Positions 25,442 through 34,431 of a stretch of 35,860 bases of DNA are shown here, piece by piece (positions within the stretch are counted from its first letter, which is position 1; every line of letters starts with the position of its first letter). The translations under genes were made by a program, and so were the position numbers. The notes beneath the pieces are model-generated. The model saw only the letters and a list, made by a program, of their open reading frames with translations, was not told where the DNA came from and did no database searches. This stretch comes from Acaryochloris sp. IP29b_bin.176 (GTDB lineage: Bacteria; Cyanobacteriota; Cyanobacteriia; Thermosynechococcales; Thermosynechococcaceae). Location of the stretch: positions 1 to 35,860 of the forward strand of contig JANQPU010000201.1 in the NCBI GenBank assembly GCA_028285315.1, given 5' to 3'.

Positions 25442-25924
25442 CTAAAATTTATAGCCAATTTGGCGAAGGAAATCTTGACGTTCTAAGATATCTTCTTCTC
25501 CTTCCACACCTTTGGGTGAAAAGCCATCAATCACTCCTAACACGCCAGCGCCTTGGTCCGTCTTAGCGAGGATGACTTCCACAGGATTAGCTGTGGCACA
25601 GTAAATGGAACATACTTCGGGAGACTGCTGAATCGCATTCAAAACATTAATGGGGAATGCATCCTGCATCAATAGAATGAAACTGTGACCAGCCGCTATT
25701 TTCTTGGCATTACTGACGGCAATGTCCTGAAGGGACGGATCGTTGCCAGCAAACCGAATCAGGCAGGGTCCCGATGCCTCGCAAAACGCTAGGCCAAATT
25801 TTGCTTGTGGACAAATCCCTACCATAATCTCGTATAAATCCTCTACTGTTTTGATGAAATGGCTTTGGCCCAAAATCAAATTTGTGTTTTCGGGAATCTC
25901 TAGAGCAACGGTTGTCAATTCCAT
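25442..25924 (-). CDS. Adenosine-specific kinase family protein (DUF355/PF04008)
   Basis: From MELTTVALEIPENTN to the end (160 residues) this closely fits the archaeal/bacterial adenosine-specific kinase family. Landmarks are NLILGQSHFIKTVEDLYEIMV, FGLAFCEASGPCLIRFAGND, ISH-like region AAGHSFILLMQDAFPINVL, and ANPVEVILAKTDQGAGVLGVIDG. The longer open frame up to 26068 only adds 48 residues translated from repeat DNA, so I chose the ATG at 25924. The biochemical role in bacteria is little known. It lies in the hyp operon between a DUF1614 gene and hypF on the same strand. A link to hydrogenase is not evident beyond position. Confidence 0.88.
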   Translation of the reverse strand: MELTTVALEIPENTNLILGQSHFIKTVEDLYEIMVGICPQAKFGLAFCEASGPCLIRFAGNDPSLQDIAVSNAKKIAAGHSFILLMQDAFPINVLNAIQQSPEVCSIYCATANPVEVILAKTDQGAGVLGVIDGFSPKGVEGEEDILERQDFLRQIGYKF

Positions 25925-25957
25925 AGTCTTTGGTCTCGTAACGAACAGGAAATGTAG

Positions 25958-26130
25958 TTTGGAGTTGTGAATTTTGAGTTTTGAGTGATGAGTTAGAAAA
26001 ATGTTTGAAAATGATGATTCACGGCAAAAGGGCAAGATTCTCAAAGACTTGTCATCAGAAAAAAGCAAGGGCTCAAACTGGTAGTACTAATTGTTCCACT
26101 CAAAACTCACAATTCACAATTCAGCACTGA
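25958..26130. repeat. Inverted pair of AACTCAAAACT-family repeats upstream of the adenosine-kinase-like gene
   Basis: GGAGTTGTGAATTTTGAGTT at 25961-25980 (continuing TTGAGTG) and CACTCAAAACTCACAATTCA from 26097 are related in opposite orientation, bracketing about 110 bases without a gene. The whole unit looks like a small non-autonomous repeat element with inverted ends, though I see no target-site duplication. Confidence 0.65.
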
Positions 26131-26141
26131 CGAAGCTTGCG

Positions 26142-26831
26142 TCAAGTCAGCAACAGCGCAAACAACCCGCAGAGGGCAATGCCGTCAAATACACCCGCCC
26201 CACCAATACTGAGAACGCCTCCACTCATAGCGGTGATGTCCTTCAGGTGTAGCAGGTCTGCGCCAATTAAGGTTCCTAAAATACCGCCAGCGAAAGCAAC
26301 GGCAGGGGCATGATCACTCCCCAGTAGAATTGCTGATAACGCCGCAGTCAGAGGAGCAAGCAACGGATTCATGGCAATGCCAATTCCCGGTACAAGATGG
26401 GCGGCATAGTAACAGACGACCGTAACGATAGTTGTGACGAGCAGGATTGCGATTGGATTGGTTTGCCCAAACTGATAGACTGCTAGGAAGACAGGAATTA
26501 AGTCACCTCCCACATTCAGCGCTACTACCGTTGTCTGTTTCATTTTAAGTAAAGGAATGCCCCAGAATTGACGCTGATAGTACAGCATAAAGTCATCTAT
26601 CAAGTCCGTTGTAGAGTCGATACGATAGAGAGGGATGTTGATGGTGCTACCCAGAATTACGAGGACCAATAACGCTAGTGCGATTTGGGGAGTAAAGCCT
26701 AACTTGGCAGCAGCAACCTGAACAACATCAATGGTCAATACCACCCAGATAAAGGGGAATAAAAGCAGAAATAGCAGAAATAGCAGGAGGGAAACGGGTA
26801 AATAGATCATACGGATAGCCAATGTTGGCAT
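26142..26831 (-). CDS. DUF1614-like multi-pass membrane protein
   Basis: This 229-residue protein has about six or seven hydrophobic segments, beginning with LPVSLLLFLLFLLLFPFIWVV. Conserved-looking polar motifs sit between them: INIPLYRIDS, ALNVGGDLIPV, NPLLAPLTAAL, GTLIGADLLHL and a Gly-rich C-terminus SIGGAGVFDGIALCG. These agree with my memory of the DUF1614 membrane family, whose function is unknown. It lies on the - strand within the maturation operon, 13 bases after the host-attachment-like gene. A transport role, for example for nickel or another solute, would be speculation. Confidence 0.75.
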   Translation of the reverse strand: MPTLAIRMIYLPVSLLLFLLFLLLFPFIWVVLTIDVVQVAAAKLGFTPQIALALLVLVILGSTINIPLYRIDSTTDLIDDFMLYYQRQFWGIPLLKMKQTTVVALNVGGDLIPVFLAVYQFGQTNPIAILLVTTIVTVVCYYAAHLVPGIGIAMNPLLAPLTAALSAILLGSDHAPAVAFAGGILGTLIGADLLHLKDITAMSGGVLSIGGAGVFDGIALCGLFALLLT

Positions 26832-26844
26832 TGAAACTCAACGC

Positions 26845-27336
26845 CTAGCCGATCTGTTTGACCTGCCAGGGAAGCAGGTGTTTATTGAGTAGATAGCTGT
26901 AGATCTCTGACACAGGCAATTTACACAGATCTTTGGCAAGTTCTTGGGTGACCATAGATTTCGGCAAAGTTGTGGTTAGGATGGGTCGTAAATGCCCCAA
27001 GATTTGAGGTTCAGCCACCAGGATCAGTCGTCGAGTGGGATGAGACTGACTGAAGTTGAGAATCTCAGCAATAATGACTTGGGCAAACCGCCGATCAAAC
27101 TCATCTAGATGGCTTTGACGATGGTCATCATACCCGTGAACCTGACGGGCTGAACCCCGATTGCCTCCGCTCTTCGTGTTTGCCCATAGCTCTCTGCTGG
27201 CTTGACGCTGCACAGGATTGAGAATTTCCTGTTGCTCAACCAGCTCAGGACCAGATTGTTCCAGGGGTTGAGGGTCCATCAAGGCCAAAAAGCGGGCTTT
27301 CGTTTTGTTGACAATAATCACTAAGCATTTACTCAT
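26845..27336 (-). CDS. Host-attachment-protein-like (PF10116) protein
   Basis: This 163-residue soluble protein resembles the 'host attachment' family: an N-terminal VIIVNKTKARFLAL strand, a variable charged middle, then FDRRFAQVIIAEILNF, RLILVAEPQILGHLRPIL and a C-terminal ELAKDLCKLPVSEIYSYL. The family name comes from an Agrobacterium observation, and the fold is thought to resemble the release-factor domain 2 group; its actual function is not established. It lies between hypB and the DUF1614 gene on the same strand. A role in hydrogenase maturation cannot be inferred beyond operon position. Confidence 0.75.
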   Translation of the reverse strand: MSKCLVIIVNKTKARFLALMDPQPLEQSGPELVEQQEILNPVQRQASRELWANTKSGGNRGSARQVHGYDDHRQSHLDEFDRRFAQVIIAEILNFSQSHPTRRLILVAEPQILGHLRPILTTTLPKSMVTQELAKDLCKLPVSEIYSYLLNKHLLPWQVKQIG

Positions 27337-27405
27337 AAGACTCCTCCCCAGTCGATGTCAGGTGGGTTCCTAGAGAATAGAGAGACCCTTTAGATCTCCC
27401 GGTGG

Positions 27406-28257
27406 TTAGTTTGAGGGTAGCCCGCCAATCTGTAAAAGTTGTGAGTTTTTTGGGGGGTGCAGTTGCAGTCTCAAGTCTTGAATACAACGGTCCAGGTAGG
27501 CATACCAGTCTTCCATACCTGCCCCCGTTCGAGCAGACACCTCAAAGATAGTGGCTTGAGGGGCAATTTGCTGGAGATTTGCGATCGCACGATCTCGTTG
27601 CCATTCCACGGCCTCCGCAATATCCGTTTTGTTAATGATTACCACTTGGGCAGACTTAAACATCGTCGGGTATTTCTGGGGTTTATCTTCCCCTTCAGTG
27701 ACGGACATAACCACAACTCGCATCTGCTCCCCTAAGTCAAAGGCAGATGGACAGACCAGATTACCCACATTTTCAATAACGAGGAGATCCCAAGGCGCTG
27801 CTGGGAGTTGCGATAACGCTTTGCTCACCATACTGGCCTCTAAGTGGCACGCCGTCCCCGTTGTAATTTGGATCGCCGTTGCCCCAGCATTATCTAGTCT
27901 TTTAGCATCATTATCCGTAGCTAGATCACCAACAATCACTCCGATCTGCCAACGATTGCTCCGATTTTGTGAGAGGCGTTCAATCAAGGCAGTTTTACCC
28001 GATCCAGGCGCGGAAAGGATATTGAGCACTAGCCATCCCTGTTGGCGGAAGAGCAGTCTGTTCTGAGCAGCAAGGCGATCATTCTGTCCCAAAAGATTGG
28101 CTTTAATCTCCAAGTGGCGCAGCGAAGTCTCAGATACATCCAAGTTTGGTCTTGTTTGGTCCTGCTGATCAGGCTGATCAGCAGGAGGATGGCTCAGATG
28201 ATTATGCCCTTGATAGCCCTGGACAAGTCCAGGGCTACAACCACAATCCCCACACAT
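27406..28257 (-). CDS. hypB: Nickel-insertion GTPase HypB
   Basis: HypB is the GTPase that, with HypA, delivers nickel to HoxH. The N-terminal high-affinity nickel motif MCGDCGC supplies C2, C5 and C7, followed by a His/Gln/Asp linker (GHNHLSHPPADQPDQQDQ) that is only modestly His-rich. The G domain has the P-loop APGSGKTAL, the GDLATDNDAKRL switch, LLVIENVGNLVCP and the guanine motif NKTD. The 283-residue length is typical. It starts one base after the hypA stop, so translation is tightly linked. The - strand order hoxW-hypA-hypB fits a compact maturation operon. Confidence 0.97.
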   Translation of the reverse strand: MCGDCGCSPGLVQGYQGHNHLSHPPADQPDQQDQTRPNLDVSETSLRHLEIKANLLGQNDRLAAQNRLLFRQQGWLVLNILSAPGSGKTALIERLSQNRSNRWQIGVIVGDLATDNDAKRLDNAGATAIQITTGTACHLEASMVSKALSQLPAAPWDLLVIENVGNLVCPSAFDLGEQMRVVVMSVTEGEDKPQKYPTMFKSAQVVIINKTDIAEAVEWQRDRAIANLQQIAPQATIFEVSARTGAGMEDWYAYLDRCIQDLRLQLHPPKNSQLLQIGGLPSN

Positions 28258-28258
28258 T

Positions 28259-28600
28259 CTAAGACACCTCCATAGCAGTTAATTCGAGATCTCTTCCCTG
28301 ACGCAAATCGGTGGTGAACTGATTGCAGGTTGGGCAGCGATAGACCCAATCATCCGGCTGAAAGTCCTGCTGACAGGTGGAGCAGTAGCAAATCACTGGC
28401 ACCGTTTCTACTTCCAGTTGAGCATCAGCAGCAATGGTGCCCACAATCACGATCTCAAAAGCCAAGGTGAGGGCTTCTGGAATTACGCCGGACAGCTCTC
28501 CTACCCGTAGCTTGATCCAGTGAATATGCTGTGCACCCTGTTGAGTGGCATGGGCTAGCGCTAAATCTAGGGTGGTTTGCATTAAACTCACTTCATGCAT
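28259..28600 (-). CDS. hypA: Nickel metallochaperone HypA
   Basis: HypA binds nickel at its N-terminal Met-His-Glu and works with HypB. The protein from 28600 begins MHEVSLMQ, and the zinc site is C-x2-C (CSTC) and C-x2-C (CPTC), with the usual ELSGVIPEALTLAFE segment. An in-frame ATG at 28606 would add Met-Ala and bury the nickel-binding N-terminus, so I prefer 28600; neither has a clear Shine-Dalgarno sequence. It lies between hoxW (10 bases upstream from the chosen start) and hypB (one base downstream). Identity is firm. Confidence 0.95.
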   Translation of the reverse strand: MHEVSLMQTTLDLALAHATQQGAQHIHWIKLRVGELSGVIPEALTLAFEIVIVGTIAADAQLEVETVPVICYCSTCQQDFQPDDWVYRCPTCNQFTTDLRQGRDLELTAMEVS

Positions 28601-28610
28601 GGCCATTGAG

Positions 28611-29123
28611 TTAATTTTCAGTAGGATGAAGTTTGGTTCGAATCAGATCTTGAATGGCCTCTAACGCCTCAGAAATGCCCTGCTCCGCAGTGTTTGAAAG
28701 ATGCTCACCCACCGCAAACTCAACGGCTGGCACCTCAACCCACCAGGCTTGGGGATGATGTCCATATACAGAGTGGGTTAGAGCCAAAAGTGAGCGAGGA
28801 TCGCAAGTATGTCCCGAGGCGGGAACTGTGCTTCCAGTCGTTTCAGAACCCACTGCTTCAATCGGAGTGACTCTAACCGTCTGGACATTATTGGAGCGCC
28901 AAGCATCCACAAAGATGACCGATTCTGTCTTAGCCAACTCTTCAGCCAGTTCGGGTGTGAGTTGTTGTACCGTTAGCGATCGCACATTGGGGATTCGCCA
29001 AATGGCAACTTCATCTGCAATCCTAGGGCCAATCGCATCATCACACAGGAGCTGATTTCCGTAACCAATAATCAAAATTGAATAGGGTAGCGCTGGTTTC
29101 ATAATGGCAGGGGAAGAATCCAT
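28611..29123 (-). CDS. hoxW: Hydrogenase maturation endopeptidase HoxW
   Basis: HoxW is the protease that removes the C-terminal extension of HoxH after nickel insertion. The 170-residue protein shows the family N-terminus ILIIGYGNQLLCDDAIGPRIAD, the second acidic motif VIFVDAW, and the HoxW-type segment GHTCDPRSLLALTHSVYG. Asp residues in the first two motifs and the His/Asp of the third are the expected metal-sensing ligands. A second in-frame ATG at 29102 (MKPALPY) is also possible. It opens the maturation operon, immediately upstream of hypA. Its substrate HoxH, with a 35-residue tail, is encoded at 9342-10826. Confidence 0.94.
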   Translation of the reverse strand: MDSSPAIMKPALPYSILIIGYGNQLLCDDAIGPRIADEVAIWRIPNVRSLTVQQLTPELAEELAKTESVIFVDAWRSNNVQTVRVTPIEAVGSETTGSTVPASGHTCDPRSLLALTHSVYGHHPQAWWVEVPAVEFAVGEHLSNTAEQGISEALEAIQDLIRTKLHPTEN

Positions 29124-29757
29124 GATGATGCTCTCTAATACTCGTCTCTATAAACTCTATGCCCCAATGTTGAGGAGTACATGAAGTACAGTTGGCCCTG
29201 GTCTTCAACGCCATGCAGTCCAACATCTCTAGCAGCCTCATACCTTGACGTTCAAGATCTTCCATGAGTCTGAAGGCATTGCTCTTGCTATTCATTCAAT
29301 CTCAGGCTTCAGAAGTCTGCGCTGCTGTACTCCATCGTTATGGAACCAATCGCATCATCCTCTTGCTGGCATTATGGATCATCCTTAGCACTTAATTTTG
29401 AGGAACTTGTGAGCATGAGGCAGCCTAAAGAACTGATACTCACAATAAAAAGCAGAAACCTTGTCATCACAGCTTCTTCAAGCCTTTGTTATACCCTAAG
29501 GATGAAACCAAAGCCACACAATTTAGACAAAGGGGGAATGAGGATGGACACTTTTGACCCTCTGTCGCTTTGATCTACCTACTGGTCGAAATGGGCATTG
29601 TCATCCTTGTGATTCTGCGGTGGTGGATCTTGAATTCACCCCACCTTCCTTAACTCCTGTAGCATGATTCTCTGTTCAGAGCATACATCAGTTAGGGATT
29701 GGGGTCTTATCCATTCTTATCTTTCAGCGCTACCTCTCCATTGTTGGAGGTGAGCGA
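29124..29757. other. 634-base gap between hoxW and the secreted hypothetical
   Basis: I see no convincing gene. A 76-codon + frame (29340-29573) and an 84-codon - frame (29041-29295, overlapping the hoxW start by 83 bases) have no family features I recognise. A 24-29-codon hydrophobic reading (about 29570-29652, VALIYLLVEMGIVILVILRW) lacks a good start. The promoter of the maturation operon should lie in the left part. A strong Shine-Dalgarno sequence (GGAGGTGA, 29744-29751) belongs to the gene at 29758. Confidence 0.5.
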
Positions 29758-30321
29758 ATGTTAGCAACAAACCCACATATATTGGCGATAATAGGTATCT
29801 CTTTAGGAGTCGCAATGTTGCCTCCGATCGCAGATATAGCCCCTCGAAGGGCAAGGCCAGAAGTGGCAGCCTCCCAATCCCCTGGATTGGAAACCCTGGC
29901 CAACGATAACTATCAATTTTGTAGCCAACCTGATCCTGAGGATGGGCGAGATGGTGCTGGGGTTTGCTTTAACTTTGCCAAACAAGGTGATCGCGTGGAT
30001 GGGTACTATGGCTACCCTCATTCCGGGACATATGTTTGTATTTGGGGTCGAACGGAACAAGATCGGATTGTAGGGCACGGACTAGTACTATCTTGGCCAG
30101 GTCACCCTTGGCCTGCTGTCGTGCCATCCAAATATACTTGGCGATTAGACAACCACTTAATTCTCCAAAATGGCTATATTATCCGCAGTCTAAAAGAAAA
30201 ACAGGGACCAGTAGATTGGATTCAGTTTGATGATGTGAAGTTGGATATTGGCGGTTTCTATCAATATCCAACCGTAAAAATGCGCTCTCCCTCTCAACTC
30301 TGTGAGTGGGAAACACCGTGA
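29758..30321 (+). CDS. Secreted or periplasmic cyanobacterial hypothetical protein
   Basis: This 187-residue protein begins with a hydrophobic stretch, ILAIIGISLGVAMLPPIADIA, that looks like a signal peptide. The mature part is rich in Trp, Tyr and Gly, with segments YQFCSQPDPEDGRDGAGVC, FNFAKQGDRVDGYYGYPHSG and CIWGRTEQDRIVGHGLVLSW, which resemble cyanobacterial proteins annotated only as hypothetical. It has few cysteines (in QFCSQ, GVCFN, YVCIW and QLCEW), and these could pair as disulfides. The start is well supported by GGAGGTGA six bases upstream. The function is unknown; the neighbour downstream is a UbiA prenyltransferase. Confidence 0.85.
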   Translation: MLATNPHILAIIGISLGVAMLPPIADIAPRRARPEVAASQSPGLETLANDNYQFCSQPDPEDGRDGAGVCFNFAKQGDRVDGYYGYPHSGTYVCIWGRTEQDRIVGHGLVLSWPGHPWPAVVPSKYTWRLDNHLILQNGYIIRSLKEKQGPVDWIQFDDVKLDIGGFYQYPTVKMRSPSQLCEWETP

Positions 30322-30390
30322 GGGTTATGTTGTCAACAAGCGCCTAAAATACAGCGATTTCGACGGCTAAACTTTCCTTGGAGGTGAATG

Positions 30391-31275
30391 ATGGTTACTG
30401 TTCCGTCCTCTCCAAAACAATTTGACGCTCCTAGTCTTATTAAAGGGGTTGCCCAGCTCTGCCGCCCAACTCTCAGTGTTCTAGCGGCTATAGCAAGCTG
30501 TCTAACGATATTTGCCCTCAAGCCTGGGGCACCAGCTGAGCTGTATCTACAAACAGCTACTGTAATGATATGCATGACGGCTGGAGCCTTTGCGATCAAT
30601 GATTTTAACGATGTCGAAAAAGATCGTATTAACCACCCTGAGCGCCCACTCCCTTCGGGAACATTGTTACCTCAGCAGGCTTGGTGGATTGCGGTAATGC
30701 TCTTTTGTGGTGCTATAGGAGCAGCAATTCCTTTAGGTCTAACATGCTGGATTTTGGTGGCTGTGAGTACCGTATTGCTCTGGAATTATTCCGCTATTCT
30801 GAATATCAGCGGCATTCTTGGCAATGGTGTTGTTGCAATAACTGTGGCGGCCTTGATCGTCTTAGCTAGCCTAGTGACGGATCGGCCTTTAGCAATGCTT
30901 TACCCTAGCGCTTTCTTATTTTGCTATATCCTGGCGAAAGAAATTGTCTGGGATATCCATGATGCAGCGGGCGATCGCAAACGGGGAGTCTATACCCTTG
31001 CCAATACTTGGGGGTCTACTCCTGCATTCGCAATTGCTTGGGGTGTACTCACGCTACTGCAAATCTCGGTACCCATTGCCATCACCCACCTCACAATGGC
31101 CCATCCCATGCTATTTGGGTTCTGTACCACTATGATGCTAGCTAGTTTTGCTCTGGCGCTACTTCAGTATCAGCAGGGCCAGACACCGATGACCTACACC
31201 AGCTTGATTGTGTTAGGGCGGTTGGGGATGATTTTAGGCTTAATTGGGCTTTGGGGGACTGCACCACCACTGTAG
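30391..31275 (+). CDS. UbiA-family prenyltransferase
   Basis: This 294-residue integral membrane protein has about nine hydrophobic segments. The two Asp-rich prenyl-diphosphate motifs are clear: NDFNDVEKDRINHPERPLPSG and, near residue 190, EIVWDIHDAAGDRKRGVYTLAN. UbiA enzymes attach prenyl chains to aromatic or other acceptors. This one resembles the broad group often annotated as geranylgeranylglycerol-phosphate geranylgeranyltransferase-like, but the acceptor cannot be told. GGAGG (30380-30384) favours the ATG at 30391 over that at 30388. It is a lone gene downstream of the secreted hypothetical, converging on a stress-protein gene. Confidence 0.92.
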   Translation: MVTVPSSPKQFDAPSLIKGVAQLCRPTLSVLAAIASCLTIFALKPGAPAELYLQTATVMICMTAGAFAINDFNDVEKDRINHPERPLPSGTLLPQQAWWIAVMLFCGAIGAAIPLGLTCWILVAVSTVLLWNYSAILNISGILGNGVVAITVAALIVLASLVTDRPLAMLYPSAFLFCYILAKEIVWDIHDAAGDRKRGVYTLANTWGSTPAFAIAWGVLTLLQISVPIAITHLTMAHPMLFGFCTTMMLASFALALLQYQQGQTPMTYTSLIVLGRLGMILGLIGLWGTAPPL

Positions 31276-31394
31276 AAAGCAGAACAACAACAGGGAATAA
31301 AATTACGCCCAAGGTCTACAAAAGAGTCATCGAATGAAATAGTGGAAATCGAAGCCGCCTTTACCTAGACCACTTTTTATAAACATGACTTACG

Positions 31395-31925
31395 CTAATG
31401 GGTTAATCCATTAGACGCTTCTGAAACGACAGCTTCTCCCTGAATGACCAACACAGAACAAGGAGCATGGTGGACGATATGATTGCTAACACTTCCTAGC
31501 AAGAATTCCTTCAGCCCTGTCCGACCATGACGTCCTACGACGATTAAGTCGGCCTGCCAGTTCTGAGCGAGATTGCAAACCTGATGTCCTGGATCCCCCA
31601 GTTCGGCCTCAAAGGTTGCCTTTACACCCTGCTGCTCGGCTGTTTGGCACAATTTTTGTAGCCATTGTTTGGCTTCTGCAATTTGCGCTTCCCAGACTTG
31701 CTGAGCCATTTCAAAATCGATAGCAGCTGGGGAGAGATAACCCGCATCTAGAGGGGTCCCTACCGATGGGACTGTTGAGGCACCCATGGGATTAATTTCT
31801 GCTTCTACACAATGCAAAAGCTTTAACTCAGCTTGGTGCAGCTTAGCCGTTGCCAAAGCCTGTTCATACACGATGGGCTGTAAGGATGAAGTATCCATTG
31901 CTGCCAAAATGCGATCATATTCCAT
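31395..31925 (-). CDS. Single-domain universal stress protein (UspA family)
   Basis: This 176-residue protein is one complete Usp domain: MEYDRILAAMDTSSLQPIVY at the start and the full ATP-binding signature GRHGRTGLKEFLLGSVSNHI near the end. It also has the loop region (residues about 45-75) seen in cyanobacterial Usps. A good Shine-Dalgarno sequence (GGGAGGA on the - strand) precedes the ATG. It resembles either half of the tandem Usp at 407-1492. It is read in the same direction as the invertase gene upstream, with a 123-base gap. Confidence 0.94.
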   Translation of the reverse strand: MEYDRILAAMDTSSLQPIVYEQALATAKLHQAELKLLHCVEAEINPMGASTVPSVGTPLDAGYLSPAAIDFEMAQQVWEAQIAEAKQWLQKLCQTAEQQGVKATFEAELGDPGHQVCNLAQNWQADLIVVGRHGRTGLKEFLLGSVSNHIVHHAPCSVLVIQGEAVVSEASNGLTH

Positions 31926-32048
31926 AAGGATTCCTCCCTTGTAGCGATAGCAACAGTCTAAGAGGTTTCTCAGAGGGAATGAATAAAGTTAATCTTTAAG
32001 CAGTCCAGCGTCAGTGCATAATACGGGCTCACCTTTTAGATCACTTGG

Positions 32049-33488
32049 CTAATCACTTCCCAAAGCAATATCACTATATCCCTCTACTAACTTGGGAGCC
32101 AAATCACAAGTCAGCATGACGGGTTCATCCTCAAAGCTTATTAGTTGCAAATGCTGAGGATGCTCTAAAATAGCCTGGGCTGCAAGATATCCGGCAATCG
32201 TCCAAGTTTGGAACTTCCTGGCCTCCCGACCAATCAATCGGCCTTGTCTACCGTCATAGTATTCGGGCCATTCGTCCGTTTGCAGTTGTTGCTGAGTGAG
32301 GGCGATCGCATTCTGGGCCAATAGTGGTTTGCCCAGCTTTTGGGCCGCAGCAGCCAATAACCACAGTAGGACCGGCCAGTTACCACCATTATGGTAGGAC
32401 CAAGGTAGGTTCTTCCGATCCCACCCTGTTGCCAGCTGCCAATCTCTGCCTTCCAAAGCGGGGAAACAGATTTTCATCGGCATTTGAGCCACTAAGTCTG
32501 ACCATCGCTCTTCTATCAAGGCCATAATCATCTGGGATTGCTGCTCATCGGCTAAGGAGAAGAGAATCGCCAAGAGATTACCCTGGGTGAAAAAGCGAAA
32601 ATCCATCCGCGCAGGCCCTAGATTACCCACTAGGTAACCCCCTGCAGCCGGGAGCCACTCTGTTAGCCATTCTGGAATCGAGTCAGGGTAAATGTTAAGC
32701 CAGTTGGAGACGGCTGCACCGAATTCTTCTACTTGAAATCGATAAATCTCGTTTAAACGGTCTAAATCCATCCAGTAATATTGACGGATGTGATAGGCCA
32801 GATGGTGAACCCGCTCCTCCACACCGACTTTATAGTCTTCCTCCTCTGGCCTGGGCAGCAGCAGTTCTCGGGCCGTTCGCAAGGCACCATAAAACAGGAC
32901 TTGAATTTCCAGCGGATAGCCGTATACGCCCATCCTTCGGTCAATCATGAAGGAACCATCAGGCACTAGTAGTGTCGGAAATAAATCAAACCGAGTTCTA
33001 AAACAGAGGTCCAAAATGCGTCGAATCCCGCGCTGGAATGCAGGCGTATGAGCCAGGGCCACGTCACCGGAGACCTGGGTATAAGCCCTTAAGAGGAGCA
33101 GCCACCAAAAGCAAGAATCTACAGGCGTGACGCGGGCGATCGCATGTTCACCAAAATCCGGTACGACATATTCTTGGCCTCCCCTGACCTCAACTTTAAA
33201 GCTGGCAGGCATCAACCCTTCCCCTGGCTTAAAGCAGTCCAACTGCCGCTCATGACTTTTAAGAGCCAACGTTAATTTGAGAAAATTCCGCACAATATCC
33301 GTTTTGCCCTGCATTAAAAACACAAAGGCCGATACCGCAAAGTCACGGGTGAAACATTGGTTGTAGTTGAGATCTGGAGCCGTCGGGTCGCAGGCAGCCA
33401 CTGTTCCTACAGGTTGACCCTTATAGTGAATGATGACAGCGTCTAACAATTCAGATGCTTGCATTTGAAGGGAAACGGGTTTATCCAT
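32049..33488 (-). CDS. Alkaline/neutral invertase (GH100)
   Basis: This 479-residue cytosolic enzyme would split sucrose to glucose and fructose. Landmarks of the GH100 family are [80 protein letters not shown] and [21 protein letters not shown]. The aspartate in the TPVDS/GVYGYP region and a later glutamate in the C-terminal half are the expected catalytic pair; I did not assign them by number. No signal peptide is present. Cyanobacterial InvA proteins have this length and are linked to sucrose use after salt stress or as carbon store. The gene is separate from the hyp operon. Confidence 0.95.
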   Translation of the reverse strand: MDKPVSLQMQASELLDAVIIHYKGQPVGTVAACDPTAPDLNYNQCFTRDFAVSAFVFLMQGKTDIVRNFLKLTLALKSHERQLDCFKPGEGLMPASFKVEVRGGQEYVVPDFGEHAIARVTPVDSCFWWLLLLRAYTQVSGDVALAHTPAFQRGIRRILDLCFRTRFDLFPTLLVPDGSFMIDRRMGVYGYPLEIQVLFYGALRTARELLLPRPEEEDYKVGVEERVHHLAYHIRQYYWMDLDRLNEIYRFQVEEFGAAVSNWLNIYPDSIPEWLTEWLPAAGGYLVGNLGPARMDFRFFTQGNLLAILFSLADEQQSQMIMALIEERWSDLVAQMPMKICFPALEGRDWQLATGWDRKNLPWSYHNGGNWPVLLWLLAAAAQKLGKPLLAQNAIALTQQQLQTDEWPEYYDGRQGRLIGREARKFQTWTIAGYLAAQAILEHPQHLQLISFEDEPVMLTCDLAPKLVEGYSDIALGSD

Positions 33489-33683
33489 GCCTTTGATTGC
33501 ACTTCATGCAAAAATACAGATCCTAATCTTGCAAAGATTGAGTCGATCCCTCCATTCTTCAGTACTAGAAACTTATGAGACTCATTTCTACCTTTTGAGG
33601 GAGGTGACTCAGCCTCAATAGCGATTAGCCTGCCTTATATACCTTTGGTATTCAATGAAGTGTCCCATAAGAGTTTAGTTTTT

Positions 33684-34130
33684 ATGCAAATTATTTTACG
33701 ACTTGCTCAGACCCTCAGTATTGCTACGCTAGCCGCCAGCATTGCGTCCTTCTCTTTGATCTGCAAATCAGCGAGGGCTAGTGTTACGCCATCTCCCATC
33801 GCCTCAATTGAGCCCTATCAAACCGCTGTCCGTGGGGACCTTAGGTCGGCAAACAATTATTTATATGCTGGCATAGATGAGGTAGAAGCCGATGTGGAAG
33901 AGGGGGCTGAGACAACGATAGAGACGACAGATAAGGTAATTGACGACGCCAAAGATGGGGTAGAAGAGGGCGCAGAGGCGACTGCTGACACCGCAGAGGA
34001 TATTGCTGAGGAGACAGAAGACGCTGCAAATGACGTAGGAGACACCTCGAAATCTGCGTGGGAGGATACCGAGGAGGCAGCCACCGATGCAGCCGAAGAT
34101 ACGGGTGAGTTTGTTGAAGATACGTTTTAA
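33684..34130 (+). CDS. Exported acidic repeat protein (LEA/apolipoprotein-like)
   Basis: This 148-residue protein starts with a signal-peptide-like segment (MQIILRLAQTLSIATLAASI to SARAS, with likely cleavage near ARA-SV). The mature part is low complexity: Ala, Glu, Asp and Thr in an approximately 11-residue periodic pattern such as VEEGAEATADTAEDIAEETED, ending GEFVEDTF. It should form long amphipathic helices with high negative charge. I chose the ATG at 33684; the upstream TTG frame lacks support. It resembles late-embryogenesis-abundant-like stress proteins only in composition. Function unknown. The mirrored frames on the other strand are by-products of the repeats. Confidence 0.72.
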   Translation: MQIILRLAQTLSIATLAASIASFSLICKSARASVTPSPIASIEPYQTAVRGDLRSANNYLYAGIDEVEADVEEGAETTIETTDKVIDDAKDGVEEGAEATADTAEDIAEETEDAANDVGDTSKSAWEDTEEAATDAAEDTGEFVEDTF

Positions 34131-34431
34131 CAGAGCCTCAACAAATACCATGCAGTTTTTGCGGTCCGTACTGGGTGCGTGTTTCCCATGAAATTTGGCT
34201 AGATTCCTGTTGCAAAGAGGTGAATTACGGCAGTCATTCAGAAAGAGCACTGAGTCTACGGTTGATGCAAGATACCTTTTCTCTCAGCGATTTGAAGTTT
34301 TACTCGACTTATAACGTCCTAAGACGCAAATTGTGCGAAAAGATGTCGAAGTATGGCTAGCGGGGCTGGCTACATTCGAGGAAAAGGAACCCTACAATCC
34401 TCAAACTGATTCTGAATCAAAGGAGAACACA
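34131..34431. other. Gap between the acidic repeat protein and the CDGSH gene
   Basis: About 300 bases in which I see no gene. Small open frames (for example 34175-34360, +) have no recognisable content. The region ends with the AAAGGAG ribosome binding site (34419-34425) of the next gene. Confidence 0.5.

Noticed and set aside
25925..26068. N-terminal extension of the adenosine-specific-kinase-like gene by 48 codons.
   Set aside because: The extra residues translate the dispersed AACTCAAAACT repeat. The family's own N-terminus begins at the ATG at 25924.
29041..29295. 84-codon - strand frame overlapping the start of hoxW.
   Set aside because: It overlaps hoxW by 83 bases, has an odd Cys/His composition without a recognisable motif, and has no ribosome binding site.
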